Below are positions 53,421-64,000 of a DNA stretch of 64,000 bases, in pieces. Location: positions 124,001 to 188,000 of the forward strand of contig JABSTR010000950.1 in NCBI GenBank assembly GCA_013339765.2, read 5' to 3'. The stretch is from Haemaphysalis longicornis. Its lineage: Eukaryota > Arthropoda > Arachnida > Ixodida > Ixodidae. How positions within the stretch are numbered: position 1 is the first letter of the stretch; the number at the start of each line of letters is the position of its first letter. Made by a program: the position numbers and the translations under genes. The notes under the pieces are model-generated. The model had not been told where the DNA came from. It worked only from the letters and a program-made list of their open reading frames with translations, and did not search any database.

Positions 53421-55818
53421 GATTTTGAATGCATGCAACTGGCTCAGTTTGCCACCCTTTTAAACTAACCTTGTTTTAAATCTCTACCGCTACGCAGGCC
53501 TCATCAAACCGTACGTCGCACCCCTTGTATAGCGCATGCCAGGCAAGACAGAGATGGCACCAGACGTATTGCCGCAATGGAGGCCTCGTTTATTCCGTGT
53601 GCGTGGCCTGGCCAGAGGGGTGGTTAATGATGATGGTGGCGCGCAGGTACTCGTGATGATAATGATGCTGGTACACCCTAACACACCCTGCGAGCGAGCT
53701 TCTTATGAACGACATCATGCCGCCGCCTACACCTGCCCGAACCAAATCATCATTAGCGTTTAGGAAGCACCTTCCGCTTTGCTCGGAATACTCTTTTCTC
53801 TTGCCGGTGTGAGGGATGAGCCTGAGCAAACAATAACTGCCCACGCGAACCTTCTAATGAGAAAATAGCAAGAGAGGCTTCCGCACAGCGGAGTTTTCCA
53901 TCGATTTCACATCTTGCCTACTATATACAGAGCCGGGGCCTGCGTAGAATTCTTCCCCGGTTTTTTTTTTAACTTTCTGCTCCCTTTCCCGCGAAAGCGT
54001 AGCTACGTATCTAAAGGTGCAGTCAATTTCCTCTGCTCGGATTCCTATTACTAGCGAGATTCGCACATCACGGTATGGTTAGCACGTTTCTTTCTGCACG
54101 CCCAGGCGGGCATTTGCCGCTGCCTTCACATCTTTTTTTTTTTATTATCCACGTAGTAAATTGCAAGATGTCTGACACTAGCCAATGGCGAAAATAATCA
54201 GCGGGGGGCCTTCGTTTCCGGTGCCGGAATAGTCGGATTTGTAGTAATCTGTAGTATTTTTTTCAACCGCTCTCTCTCTCCAATCCAAACAGCGTCTCTA
54301 ATCAAGATTTCGATGGGCGTAGAAGCGAAACGTCGATGTGCGGGGCCATTACTGACACGTCATTCCTGAATTTTCATACTGTATCCTTGTTTCGTTGCTT
54401 TTATTTTTACGATTTGAAACTGTGGCTCTTTCTTTCTATTTGTTTTGCTTCATCTCTTGTTCCGTTAGTCTTTTTCTCCCCCTCTTCATTTGCTTCACCC
54501 GCAACCTCGTTTTGTGGATTCGTTTCATCTCGGCCGTGCCAAATTTTATCAGGGCCCAGGCCCGTAACGCAGCCATTATTTATAGTCCTCGGCGGAATAC
54601 CGTACGCCGCTTTGGGCATGTACATCTGACGTGCGGCAAAAAAAGTGTTAGGGTTGCAGCGTTAAAAAGAAAGCTCTAGAGGGCATGCGTGACGTGTTAG
54701 CTTTTGCCAATGTGTGTGTGTGTTTTTTTTTTGTTCTTAAAGAAGTCTGCGTTCCTTGCATGACATTAGAGATAAGGGAGACATTATAGCAAATGTCACG
54801 GGTATAGCAACCCAAAATTTAAAAGTTACAACGTGGCATCTCCTGATGACTACTTTACTGTTAAATACCTCGCAGTTTGAGGAGAAACCTACAGTTGTGC
54901 CACGCCCCCCCCCCCCCCCACCACCGCCATTACTCATGCGTGTTAACAAGACAATTTACACAAATTCTGTTTGTTAGGGCATTTCCACGAGACAACATAG
55001 ATCGTCACGTTCCAGCGACACTAACTCGGCACACAGTTTTATAAACTGTGAGGGGAGTGAAAAGGACTTCCAGGGAGTGATGAGACGGACATTTATTAGT
55101 TGTTTAAGGCGAATATATACAGAAACGCATTGCCAAGGGCCGCTGCCTTTACTCTTCCGCACCGGCTACAATTATCATTCATACTGCTCCGTCATTTTCC
55201 TTTCCACACTCCTGCGAAGGATCACACGTGCAACTCGAGTCGTACAATACGCGGTAATCCATCATTTCATTCAACATTGCAGCGCACACAACATGCAGCC
55301 CAATACGGTGGCACTCAATACAGCTCGAGATTTTATTCGCAACTGGCGCTGTGTACACATGGAGCAACACAGCAAGCCCGCACATAGTTGGAAGTTGTTA
55401 GAGCGCCCGTCCGTGCGTTTTCTTCGTGGTCCTTGTTTCTTTTAAGGGCGAAACCCTTTAGGACCTCGCAATGACCGTGCCGATGTCTGGCTATGTCCGT
55501 GTGCAAGGGTCTTTACGTGAGCACAGCATCGTACGCCATCTATCGAGAGCGGCGCACACTGATGATGATGATCGTTGTGGCCAGAAACCCTTTGTATCTG
55601 GTGGACACCGAAATGTCCAATCCAGGTGAAAAAGTTAACAAAATGCACATAAAGAAAGAAAACAGAAAAAAATGGCTGAATGCCTAAAGTCACTGCACCG
55701 TCCCGACCAGCGAGAAGTCTAAAGGTAGCAGTTGTCTTGCAGTCTTGTGCATATGGTACACTGCATGCGTATGTACGTCCACTGCACCGTCACAATTCGC
55801 TGCAGTTCACTCGTGCGT
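53421..55818. other. No recognisable gene
   Basis: The region contains a C12 run (54,907-54,918), T-runs and frames up to 122 codons without recognisable products. Confidence 0.55.
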
Positions 55819-57082
55819 TCACTGCACCGTCACCACAGCCGCACCCAGCCGAACAGATCGCTGCCAGGGTTGCAGTCGTTCTTTCGTCGTGCGTACGTCC
55901 ATGCCACTGTCGATGCCATCCTCGAACCCTAGCGCCTGTTGTACAGTGGCGTTGACACTGGCGGGTGGGCGTAGTTTGTGGCAGTGCAACACCAAGTGCT
56001 CCATGCTTTCCTCATGTTCGCTGCATGCCCTGCACTTTGCTGCTTGTACCTCCGGTGTGTTGTCGTAGCACCGGTAGTACAGCAGCGTGCGCAGTCCCCC
56101 GCACGGACCTCAAAGAGGAGCGTGCTGCCGCTGGTGTTGTCGTAGACACGCATACGGCTTATATCTTGACTGTGGCTGCGGTATGGTTCCAGGGTAGACT
56201 TTTGGTGGATTGCGGTCCGCCAGTGAGCGCGTTCCTCCTCTTTCACTCTGGAGCGCACCTTCTCCGTGAGCTTATGCGGCGGGCCCACCTCACTCAGGCT
56301 GGCAGTGAACCCGAATTTTCGACGGAGCTGGTAGAGGCACACCACTGTGTGCGTACACCCTTGAATGCCATGTAGCGGAACAGTCGCCGTGCCCAGCGTT
56401 CGTCGTTCATGACTCCGAGTGGCTCTCCGAATGCTATCTTGCTAGTGGCCTCGCGAGCCTCAAACGTTGACCATCCCAGGTCACCCTGTATGGCCTCCAC
56501 AGCCACTCGGCCATGGCAGCCCAAAGCAAGGCGTCCCACCTCTCGCTGACCACGCTCGAGCCACCGCCGTGTTGGTGCCGACACACACACCACAGTGTTC
56601 GTGAAGGTGAGACATAGGACATGCACCGACTTCCACAGGTCACGGATCAACAAGTATCGGTTGCACCCCCATAAGCACCGTCTGCGCACGATACAGCTGG
56701 TGCGTCTCGACTTTTCTTTCAGCAGTGCCTCGTGTGTAGCATACTTTTCGCCAGCGGATCTGAAAGTGATGCCAAGGTAACAATAGCTGTACATCGATGG
56801 AACCTCTTCACCGCCAGGCAGCAGCACAGTGCGAGTTTTGTCCTCCGGGTCGGAGATGCACAGGACTGCTGACTTGCGCGTGTTGAAGGCCAGCCCCAGT
56901 GCTGAGAGATGCTCAGCCGAGGCGGTGACAGGTGCCTGTAGCTCAGCCACACTTCCAGCGAGCAGGACAAAGGTTATCCGCGGAGAGTAGTACCTGCCGT
57001 AGTACCATCCGTGCGCCATCTGGGGAGAGCGCCGGTAACTGCAGTAGCAAAGAGCGCAAATTTCAAAGGGCAGAAAACGCAA
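55819..57082 (-). pseudogene. LINE RT C-terminal region relic
   Basis: On minus from 57,082, RITFVLLAGSVAELQ stands where YADDVVLLA is expected. LGLAFNTRKSAVLCIS, YCYLGITF, RRRCLWGCNRYLLIRDLW, LERGQREVGRLALGCHG and VAVEAIQGDLGWSTFEAR follow. After frameshifts, frames 56,345-55,929 and 56,004-55,819 continue with FGFTASLSEV, RSHSQDISRMRVYDN and EHLVLHCHKLRP, a final knuckle-like part. The APE or other endonuclease and most of the RT are absent. The clade is uncertain. Confidence 0.7.
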
Positions 57083-59388
57083 AAATAAAGCAAAAACACT
57101 AAACTATCTAACGATAATTCGCAGAAAAAGACTCCGTGAACAATTCTGAGGGTGGGAAGTGCTGGGACGCGAATTGTCTTTCATGTAACGCTTGTCGTTT
57201 GCAGTGCATTTACTGCACCTCAAAATAATTTAAAACCCACAGTGCATCACCAAGCACGGACTATGACGCTCATCACACAAGCAATACACAACTTGCGTCC
57301 CAGTGCTTCGCACCCTCGGCATCGTTCACGGCGTGGAGATGTCTGATTTTTTTGCATAACTTTAACCATGTGCCCCTGGAGCCACGCTCTTGAAGGTAAG
57401 TCTAGCCGTAAGCGATGCGCTGGTGTAAAAGTGATTTCACGGCCTTGTCACGACGTCCGGGTAGCAAACTGCTTTTTTCTCCAGCCCATAGTCTTCTATA
57501 GGCGAAGTAATTCTTACAATAGGTCCGCTTTTTTTTTCGACGTGGCTGCAATCCAGTGACAATTACTGAGCTGGACCGTTTAATGCCATAACCCTAGGTG
57601 TACCTGTCAACGATCCGTTCCAACCTTCCTCGCTCGTTTTCGGTTCTCTCATTCTTGCCAGTGTTCTTTTTTCCCGCCAGCAGCATAGAAAAATAGGCCA
57701 AAGCAAGGATAACGTTTCTGATTTGTTTTTACTTCGTTTCTCTCATTGATATTTACAGCCGACATTATAATGTTCAATCAGGAAAAAAACTGCAAGGAAT
57801 TTAGGGGACTGTGCAATTAAGCTCGGTCGTATAAGAGGAAAGGTAAGTTCTAAACAATAGACGAGTGAGGCAACACTCCAACCGGGAAATGAAAACTCAA
57901 GAAGAGCGGGATTAATATGTTGTCATTGCCGCTTCCGACGGGTGGAAAAGAAGGCGTAGAATTAGAATCAGCTGAGGAGCGTTCGCGAAGAACTCAAGTA
58001 CTGAACAGCGGAAACGTGTGTTCATCAGGTCACCTTGTACTTCGCAACCAATTCGATTGCTCCCGGTACTTTAGAGAACGTGTTGCGTTGTCCATTACGT
58101 CCAACTCGATTGTTCCTGGTACTTTAGAGAACGTGTTGCTTTGTCCATTACGTTGCATTGTGCGCACGGTCCGTTCCGGTGACGTTTTTGCTGGCCCGAT
58201 CGCATTTATGAGATCCTTAATTATCAGATCCGTAATCAGAATACGGCTGATCCTAGGTACCATCTCTCTAAAAGGGGGACGTAGTGAATGCGTTCTGTCC
58301 TTCGACTTATCGATGTGAGTTAGAGACACAGCAGAAGCCTAGAGGAAAAACTCGATCATGCTAATGTCACGAGTAGCTTTACACGTCAACGCTAATAGCG
58401 TATGTGTGGCTGCTATGGCCCGGCTACTTTCCATGGGTTCCCCTTATCGGTAACACAGAAAAACGCCGCAATGGGGAAGGGATGGCGACCATGTTAATGA
58501 GCCGACACTGTCGCACCACTGAACACGTTTCTGTACGGTTGTGCTGTCTCAACTGCGGTAGACACTGAACCGTCCACCTCGCCGGCAGCAATGAAGCGTG
58601 GTCACCCACATAAGTACGCCTCATAAAAAGATACGAGACCACAAAAATGTACCATCCCTCCCTAAGAAGTTGAGAGACGGGCGAAAGCTAAAAGTGCGTC
58701 CAACCTTTCCTGAAACTGCATCCAATCGATCGTCAAATCTTCAGTCCCAAATCGCAAACGATAAACGAACCTGTGCGCCGATCGTTGACGCACTAAGTAC
58801 ACGCCTCTACGAACGATCTAAATGTGTACCGATACGGGCTTATGAGAGGCAAGTTATTGTACTCCTTCTTGACGATCTATGCATGTGTTGTCTTATCTAA
58901 AACGGTTCCTTTTTTCTAGATTTCAAAGTAGCCGTTATGCACGCGTCGTGTGTCCGGAGATCTATCGGAGCTTTTTCGGTGGACCAATTGGTTTTTGTGG
59001 AAATACATTAGATTTTTTTTTGACAGAACGCCACCGGTCCCACTAAGAAAGGTTTTTCTTTAACAAGGTCGCACGGCGAGCAAAAAACCAGGAGTGCGTT
59101 GCTGCTAAAACCGTTACCTGCTGACACCTCCGCAGGCGTTACGACGCGAACATAACGCGCCGGGCAGATATCCGCTTTGATGGCGAAGACATTGCCGCAA
59201 CAGAAGACGTCATAATCACGGACAGGACTACCATTCGACAGAGAGAGTTCCCAAGGATAAAATAAAATTTAATACTGACGCATTTCCACACATAAGCTGT
59301 CTAAGTGACTGAATTCTTTCGGTTTAAAATCTTCATAGTCGTAAAAGCACGCTGTCAGACGTACTGCAAACGCAGATACGCGTACCGA
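57083..59388. other. No recognisable gene; 53-bp tandem duplication
   Basis: Two 53-bp copies begin GATTGCTCCCGGTACTTTAG at 58,055 and GATTGTTCCTGGTACTTTAG at 58,108. Overlapping frames on both strands (57,917-58,318 and 58,030-58,329) have no recognisable product. Confidence 0.6.
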
Positions 59389-61258
59389 TTTTTATTTTTT
59401 ATTTAATTATTTCCAGGCACTGTTGGCCGATTGGACCATTACAGGGGTGGGGTATAAAAAACTGTGCATAACAACCGCCATGTCAAGCGTAAAGAAGAAG
59501 AAATGCATAGCCGATTACAAAAAGAATACATCATTATACTACAATTCTAGAACTTATATGCTGAATCACATATATCACAAAATACACTTCACAATATTAC
59601 ATCCTACAACGTACATGAGACAAGTTACAGGAAATACATTCAAATTTGCAATAGAACACAGGCACCACATACGCAAAAAAAAAGCAATCACCGTTCAGGA
59701 AGATTCACTTAGGAAAATATTTTGTAACATTGTTTTCAAACTGTTCTGCCATTGGAGAATCACGTATAGCATCCAGTAATACATTCAACTCTTGTATTGT
59801 TCTAGGGAAAAGAGAGTATGCATATGTGTTCACGCGACATTGAGGAACTAGATAGTTTCTGGGGTGGTCACTTCGTAGGCTCCGCACTTGACGGGAATTA
59901 GGTACTGCTCTGCATCAAAGTTAAATGTATTTTGGGAAAGCAAAAACAAGCATTTAAGTCTGGTCTATGCGACGGCGGTCTAGGAGCGGTTTGTAAATTT
60001 AGCTCTTGCAGCATCTGCGTTACAGAATCATTACGAGAATATTTTAAAAGAATAAACCTAGCCGCCTTTTTTTATACCCGCTCGATGTTCTTACTTAATC
60101 CTTTTTGATGAGGGTCCCATATGATGCTTGCGTATTCCAGTGTAGGCCTTACTATTGTTAAGTACGCTGTTAATTTTACGGGTGCTGGAGCGAGTTTTAA
60201 TTTGCGACGTAAGAGCCATACCTTCTTTTCAGCAGTAGAGCAGATATTAGTGATATGTTGGGTCCAGTTAAGGTCTTCAGATATTGTTACTCCTAAGTAT
60301 TTACATTTGTTAACGATAGCTAACGCAGTGGAACCTAGTTGATACTAGAAATTTTTGACGTGCTTTACTTTGTTTGTAACTCGCAAAACAACCGTTTTTT
60401 CTTTATTTATTTGCATTTTCGAGTTTCGCACCATTTTTCAATAGACGCCAATGCGTCGCTGAGCATTTTGTGGTCATTATGGTTGCATATTTCTCGATAA
60501 AGTAAACAATCATCGGCGAACAGTGGAACAGTAATATTTTGATTAATGTCAGAACAAATATCGTTAATGTAAACGAGAAATAACACCGGTCCGAGGACAG
60601 ACCCTTGAGGGACTCCAGAAGTTACGAGTAAACGATCGGATTTGTAACCGTTTATGTCCACATACTGCGTCCTACATGTCAGATATGACCTGACCCATTC
60701 TACTATATTGTTATTTATACCAATCTGCGTCAATTTCTTAATTAATACATTATGAGGAACCCTATCGAAGGCTTTTGCGAAATCAAGGCATATTGCATCA
60801 ACCTGTTTTTCGTTATTTATTGCGTTTGAAAAGTCTTGGATGGTCTCAAGAAGCTGCGCTATGGTTGATAGCTTTTGTCAGAAGCCGTGTTGGTTAGGAT
60901 GTAGTAATTTTGTATTTTCTAGGTACTGATATATTGCTTTGGATATAACTTGTTCGAGGAGTTTGCAGCAGACGCAGGTTAAGGGGATTGGCCGGTAATT
61001 TTCGATATTCTGCTTGTCTCCGGTTTTGTGTACCGGTACCACTTTTGCTACAAGCCAGTCTTCTGGGACCCGTTTTTGTTGCAAGGAGGCATTGAAGATT
61101 ATTTCCAAGTATCGGGCAACCCATTCAGCGTATCTACGCAAGAAAGCGTTTGGAATTCCATCTGGACCCACAGATTTATGTTGTTTAGTGTTTAGCAGGA
61201 GCGAGAGTATTCCTTCATAGCTAATTCGTACTTCTGGCATGTCAGGATCTGGCATGTC
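59389..61258 (-). mobile_element. 5'-truncated LINE, RT and 3' end
   Basis: On minus from 61,255 come SVGPDGIPNAFLRRYAEW, KVVPVHKTGDKQNIENYRPI, LDFAKAFDRVPHNVL, GVPQGSVLGPVLFLVYIND and FADDCLLYREI. The RT frame has a stop near 60,878 and ends at 60,407. C-terminal scraps continue (59,887-59,705, PRTIQELNVLLDAIRDS). The tail is TAATTAAATAAAAAATAAAA at 59,408-59,389. The 3' end shares ACCCCTGTAATGG-type sequence with the LINEs at 2728 and 46,030. The endonuclease is missing. Confidence 0.82.
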
Positions 61259-61318
61259 AGATTAATCAAGAATCGACCAGATTTTAGGGAAAATCCCCAA
61301 GGTGGAGCAAGTTTCTGC

Positions 61319-61378
61319 GAAGGAAAGTTTGACATCCACCTGAATGTCAAACTAAAGGTGGATGTCCAACTTTCCTTG
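61319..61378. repeat. Stem-loop, 23-bp arms
   Basis: GAAGGAAAGTTTGACATCC and its near-complement GGATGTCCAACTTTCCTTG flank a short loop. AGATTAAT occurs just outside on both sides (61,258-61,265 and 61,381-61,388), so a small inserted element of about 115 bp is possible. Confidence 0.6.
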
Positions 61379-61388
61379 GCAGATTAAT

Positions 61389-64000
61389 GGACAAATGCTT
61401 CGGCACAAAATTGCGTTTCTATATCATAAGAGCCCTGCCTTATCTCGGCATTCTACGTAATGTTACGCATAAAAATGTATGCTTCTTGGCCCCAAATCTT
61501 AATTTTATAACCTTCAAGCGCTATGATGTCGTTACGTTAGCAAGCCGCTTCGAGCTTCCTTTTCGTAATTTTTACTGTCGCGAATAGAAAGTTGCTTCTC
61601 TCCTCGGCTTCGGAGAAAAGGCCCGAACAATTGCACATTCAGTTCGCATTTTTCTTGTTAAATTGCGCTGCTTGACTTTGCTGCCCATAACGGTTTACGA
61701 CAAGGAACGTTAAAGTATCCCACTGGTCGTCCACGCCATGCATGGTCTTACTGTTATAGCTCAACGCTTGCATAGCACGCAAGAGTAAGAACACTTAACG
61801 TAGCTCTGAAATAACGCCAGGTTCATAATGTGACGCAGTTTTATTCGCTTTCGTTTTTACACGGACGAGTCAAGAACAGAATGGATGTGTGAATACTAAG
61901 GAGGGCCACGGGTGAATCAAAAGGCTAAATCAAGGCGGAAAGCAAGCACTGCGCTAATTCGATTCGTGTGACAGTGCAGAAAATAAAAAAGATAGTTTGT
62001 ATAGCAGCGATAGTTCTGTAGACTCGTCCTTTACACGACGCCGTCGGCTCACGTCGTGCTGATATGCTCGTGCGTGCCAAGGAGGTTAAAAAAAATAACC
62101 TCCTTGTTGCGTGCGCGGCTCCATACCGTTCTGCTGATGACGTCAGCAACACAAGTAACAGTTTTTACTGCGGGGGGCCCTATTCTCGACTTCGAGAATT
62201 CGACATATTTTTAAAGCCAAGTAGTCTTTGTTTCATTCCGTCTATTATGGCGGTACATATTTTTGATGCGCTCACATTTTTCCAGACATCTGTCCATCCA
62301 CAATTACCATGAATGTGCTACCGGTCGAGCTTCCGTAAGAAGCACCAGAAAACAGGCCTCGCCCTGATGAACCGACAGTTACCGAATTGGTCATTGATAA
62401 AAAGATTAAGAAGGATTATCGATTTGGGAGGCTAAAATACCCAAAGGCACACAAAACACTTAATAAAGAATGAGAGGAAGCTCACACTAACGCTTAATAC
62501 TTGAAGGTAGTGAAGCTGTACGCAAGCTTCAGGACCATCACGAAGGTTCAAGGTCACGTTTGCAGCCGATTCGCTTCTTCTTTGCTGCTTCAACGAGCTT
62601 GCTCCATCATTGTTGCTATAAGTGTAAGCTTCTTTCCATTTTTTTTTGGAAGTGACAATCATTGGACATATCCTTGTACTGTCGTACAAGGAAAAATGTG
62701 AGCGCATAAAAAATATGTATCGCCATAATACACGTACTGAAACAAATAAATAGAAACTTTACGCCGCGCGCCAAGTCAAGAAAATGAAGAGTCTGTTTTA
62801 ACGCCGAAAAACCTTGGTATAGTTAATTCGAGTTGGTCACTAAGTGGCCAATAATGTAAATTTCTTATTTCTTCCGCACTTCGGCAAAAACGTGTGCGTG
62901 CAATAGTTGCATATTTATCACATACGTGAGAAGTTGCAGTCACTCCCATTGCACGTGTGCGGCCAAGTTCTTTGTCCGTGTGTTCACTCGAAGCGCTTCT
63001 GCCAGCTAAGGAGGTAACACCTGCGATGTACATAATTCACCAGCAGTGTTGCGATGCCTCTTCGCCACCTGAACTCAGAATTCATTCGTAACCCCCTGGC
63101 AAGGGTTTTGTTTCAAGTCACCGCTGCTATTATCAGCCATCCCAAGACACTCCTGTCCCAGATAGAAAGGTCCTGTTTTGTACGACGTCGGTGCCTTGAT
63201 CTATTGTTGCTGGTAGCACCAGAAATACGAGAGGACAGGTGATTTCATGTTGAGCCTATGCGAGATTGTGGTCACAGTACCTGCTCTAAAAAAAACAAAA
63301 CACCGGGGCGAGGACGCGCTACCACAGGATTTGCCCTACGCGGTTGTGCCATCGGAGGACGACAATGAAATGGATGACGACGATTACTACGGAATAAAAC
63401 ACTCTATATAATTTCACAGTATTTTCTTTGCAGTGCCGTTCAAAACGGTTTGGGCCCTGTTGAATTCCGGCTCCTCCCTCTCATCTTAAATCCGCTGTCA
63501 GTGTGGGGGGAAGCTAGGTCAGTTGGTCGTGATTGGAAGGACATTCGGCATCTCGGTGACAATAGTATCCGCAGAAGTTACTCAGTACAAGAGGTACTTG
63601 ACTTAAGCCATCATGAGCAAGTTGAAATTTGTAGCCTTAGTATGTAGGTGATTTTATTTTTTTACGAATTTAAGGCCTCAACTTTATACGTGTTTTATGG
63701 TGCTAACACAAGTAGCGCACAGTGCAGTCTAATGCTGTGTCATAGATAAGAAGCCCCCGCTAGCACTACCGCTTTCTCTCGTTTGATAGTTTATTGCTAC
63801 TATTTCGACAAATCATTGTCGTATATGAATTTAAGCTACTTAATAAATTTGAGTGTGGGTCATTACTATCCGTTTTATACTACCTCTGTGCTCTTGTTTG
63901 GTACATAAACCTTTACGGAAAGAATAAACGGCTATCAACTCCGGAGGCTTTCTGGTCTGGTGTCGAGCTGGGTTTGGCGTTAACATTTATATTTACAAGT
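61389..64000. other. No recognisable gene; possible LTR-like end at the right edge
   Basis: Bases 63,300-63,420 contain an acidic frame (PSEDDNEMDDDDYYG) too short to assign. Bases 63,900-64,000 have AATAAACGGC and a GC-rich stretch ending in the complement of CTTGTAAATATAAATG, the same A/T motif that precedes the tRNA-like modules at the left. The element continues past the window. Confidence 0.4.

Noticed and set aside
54737..54977. Gly-rich or Pro-rich protein
   Set aside because: It comes from a homopolymer C-run and has no conserved context.
57917..58329. 133-codon plus and 99-codon minus overlapping ORFs
   Set aside because: Frames are open on both strands with no family resemblance, and a 53-bp tandem duplication inflates them.

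Overview
The window looks like a repeat-dominated piece of an animal nuclear genome, almost certainly a hard tick (Ixodidae, probably metastriate). The grounds are the repeat content: a Ruka-like tRNA-derived SINE (GCCGCGGTGGCTCAGTGG head, TCAA/GATT tail) present five times, Penelope-like elements with hammerhead-like tails, long (TA)n tracts, several APE-type LINEs, pogo/Tigger-like terminal repeats and a Ty3/gypsy end. No single-copy host gene is supported. No rRNA, CRISPR, operon or bacterial signal is present.

Layout. Bases 1-621 are the 3' end of a Ty3/gypsy element (integrase C-terminus, polypurine tract, LTR). Bases 622-15,812 are a distinctive compartment. About fifteen (TA)n tracts alternate with palindromic Penelope pseudo-LTR (pLTR) fragments, a head-to-head pair of Penelope 3' halves (6248-9033), a near-complete Penelope-like element (10,343-14,659, minus strand), a 781-bp pogo-like MITE, and two tandem-repeat families of ~481 and ~456 bp. 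Each unit of both families carries a tRNA-shaped sequence with a TATA box 35-36 bp upstream. Bases 15,813-19,250 hold nothing recognisable. Bases 19,285-23,737 are a nearly full-length CR1/L2-like LINE (plus strand) carrying a SINE. Next come a pogo/Tigger-like element (24,107-25,003), an unidentified ORF remnant (25,181-25,640), an old LINE relic with a SINE (26,830-28,500), a diverged inverted repeat (30,528-32,010), and a GC-rich tandem MITE cluster (34,918-35,406).

The right half contains an I-like LINE end (38,545-38,830), a SINE fragment (39,420), a nearly intact Tx1/L1-like LINE (39,985-43,582, minus), and a nearly full-length CR1/L2/Jockey-like LINE (46,030-50,729, minus). The latter's ORF1 carries a 2A-like DIEVNPGP motif, and its ORF2 holds a SINE. 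Further relics follow: an RNase-H LINE piece (50,740-51,900), a charged-repeat ORF relic (52,220-52,640), a LINE 3' end with a (CT)n tail (52,660-52,905), a LINE RT tail (55,819-57,082) and another LINE (59,389-61,258, minus). The rest is unannotated intergenic or intronic sequence.

How the parts relate. The elements form an insertion record rather than a pathway. Penelope and pogo elements sit in or against (TA)n. SINEs interrupt LINE reading frames with clear target-site duplications. One arm of a Penelope palindrome preserves the empty site of a SINE found in the other arm. The most interesting material is the set of hammerhead-ribozyme-like motifs in the pLTRs, an SGNH-esterase-like domain just upstream of the Penelope reverse transcriptase, the two TATA-plus-tRNA tandem families, and the 2A-like LINE ORF1. 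All coding sequences seen carry stops or frameshifts, so this window has no demonstrably active element.
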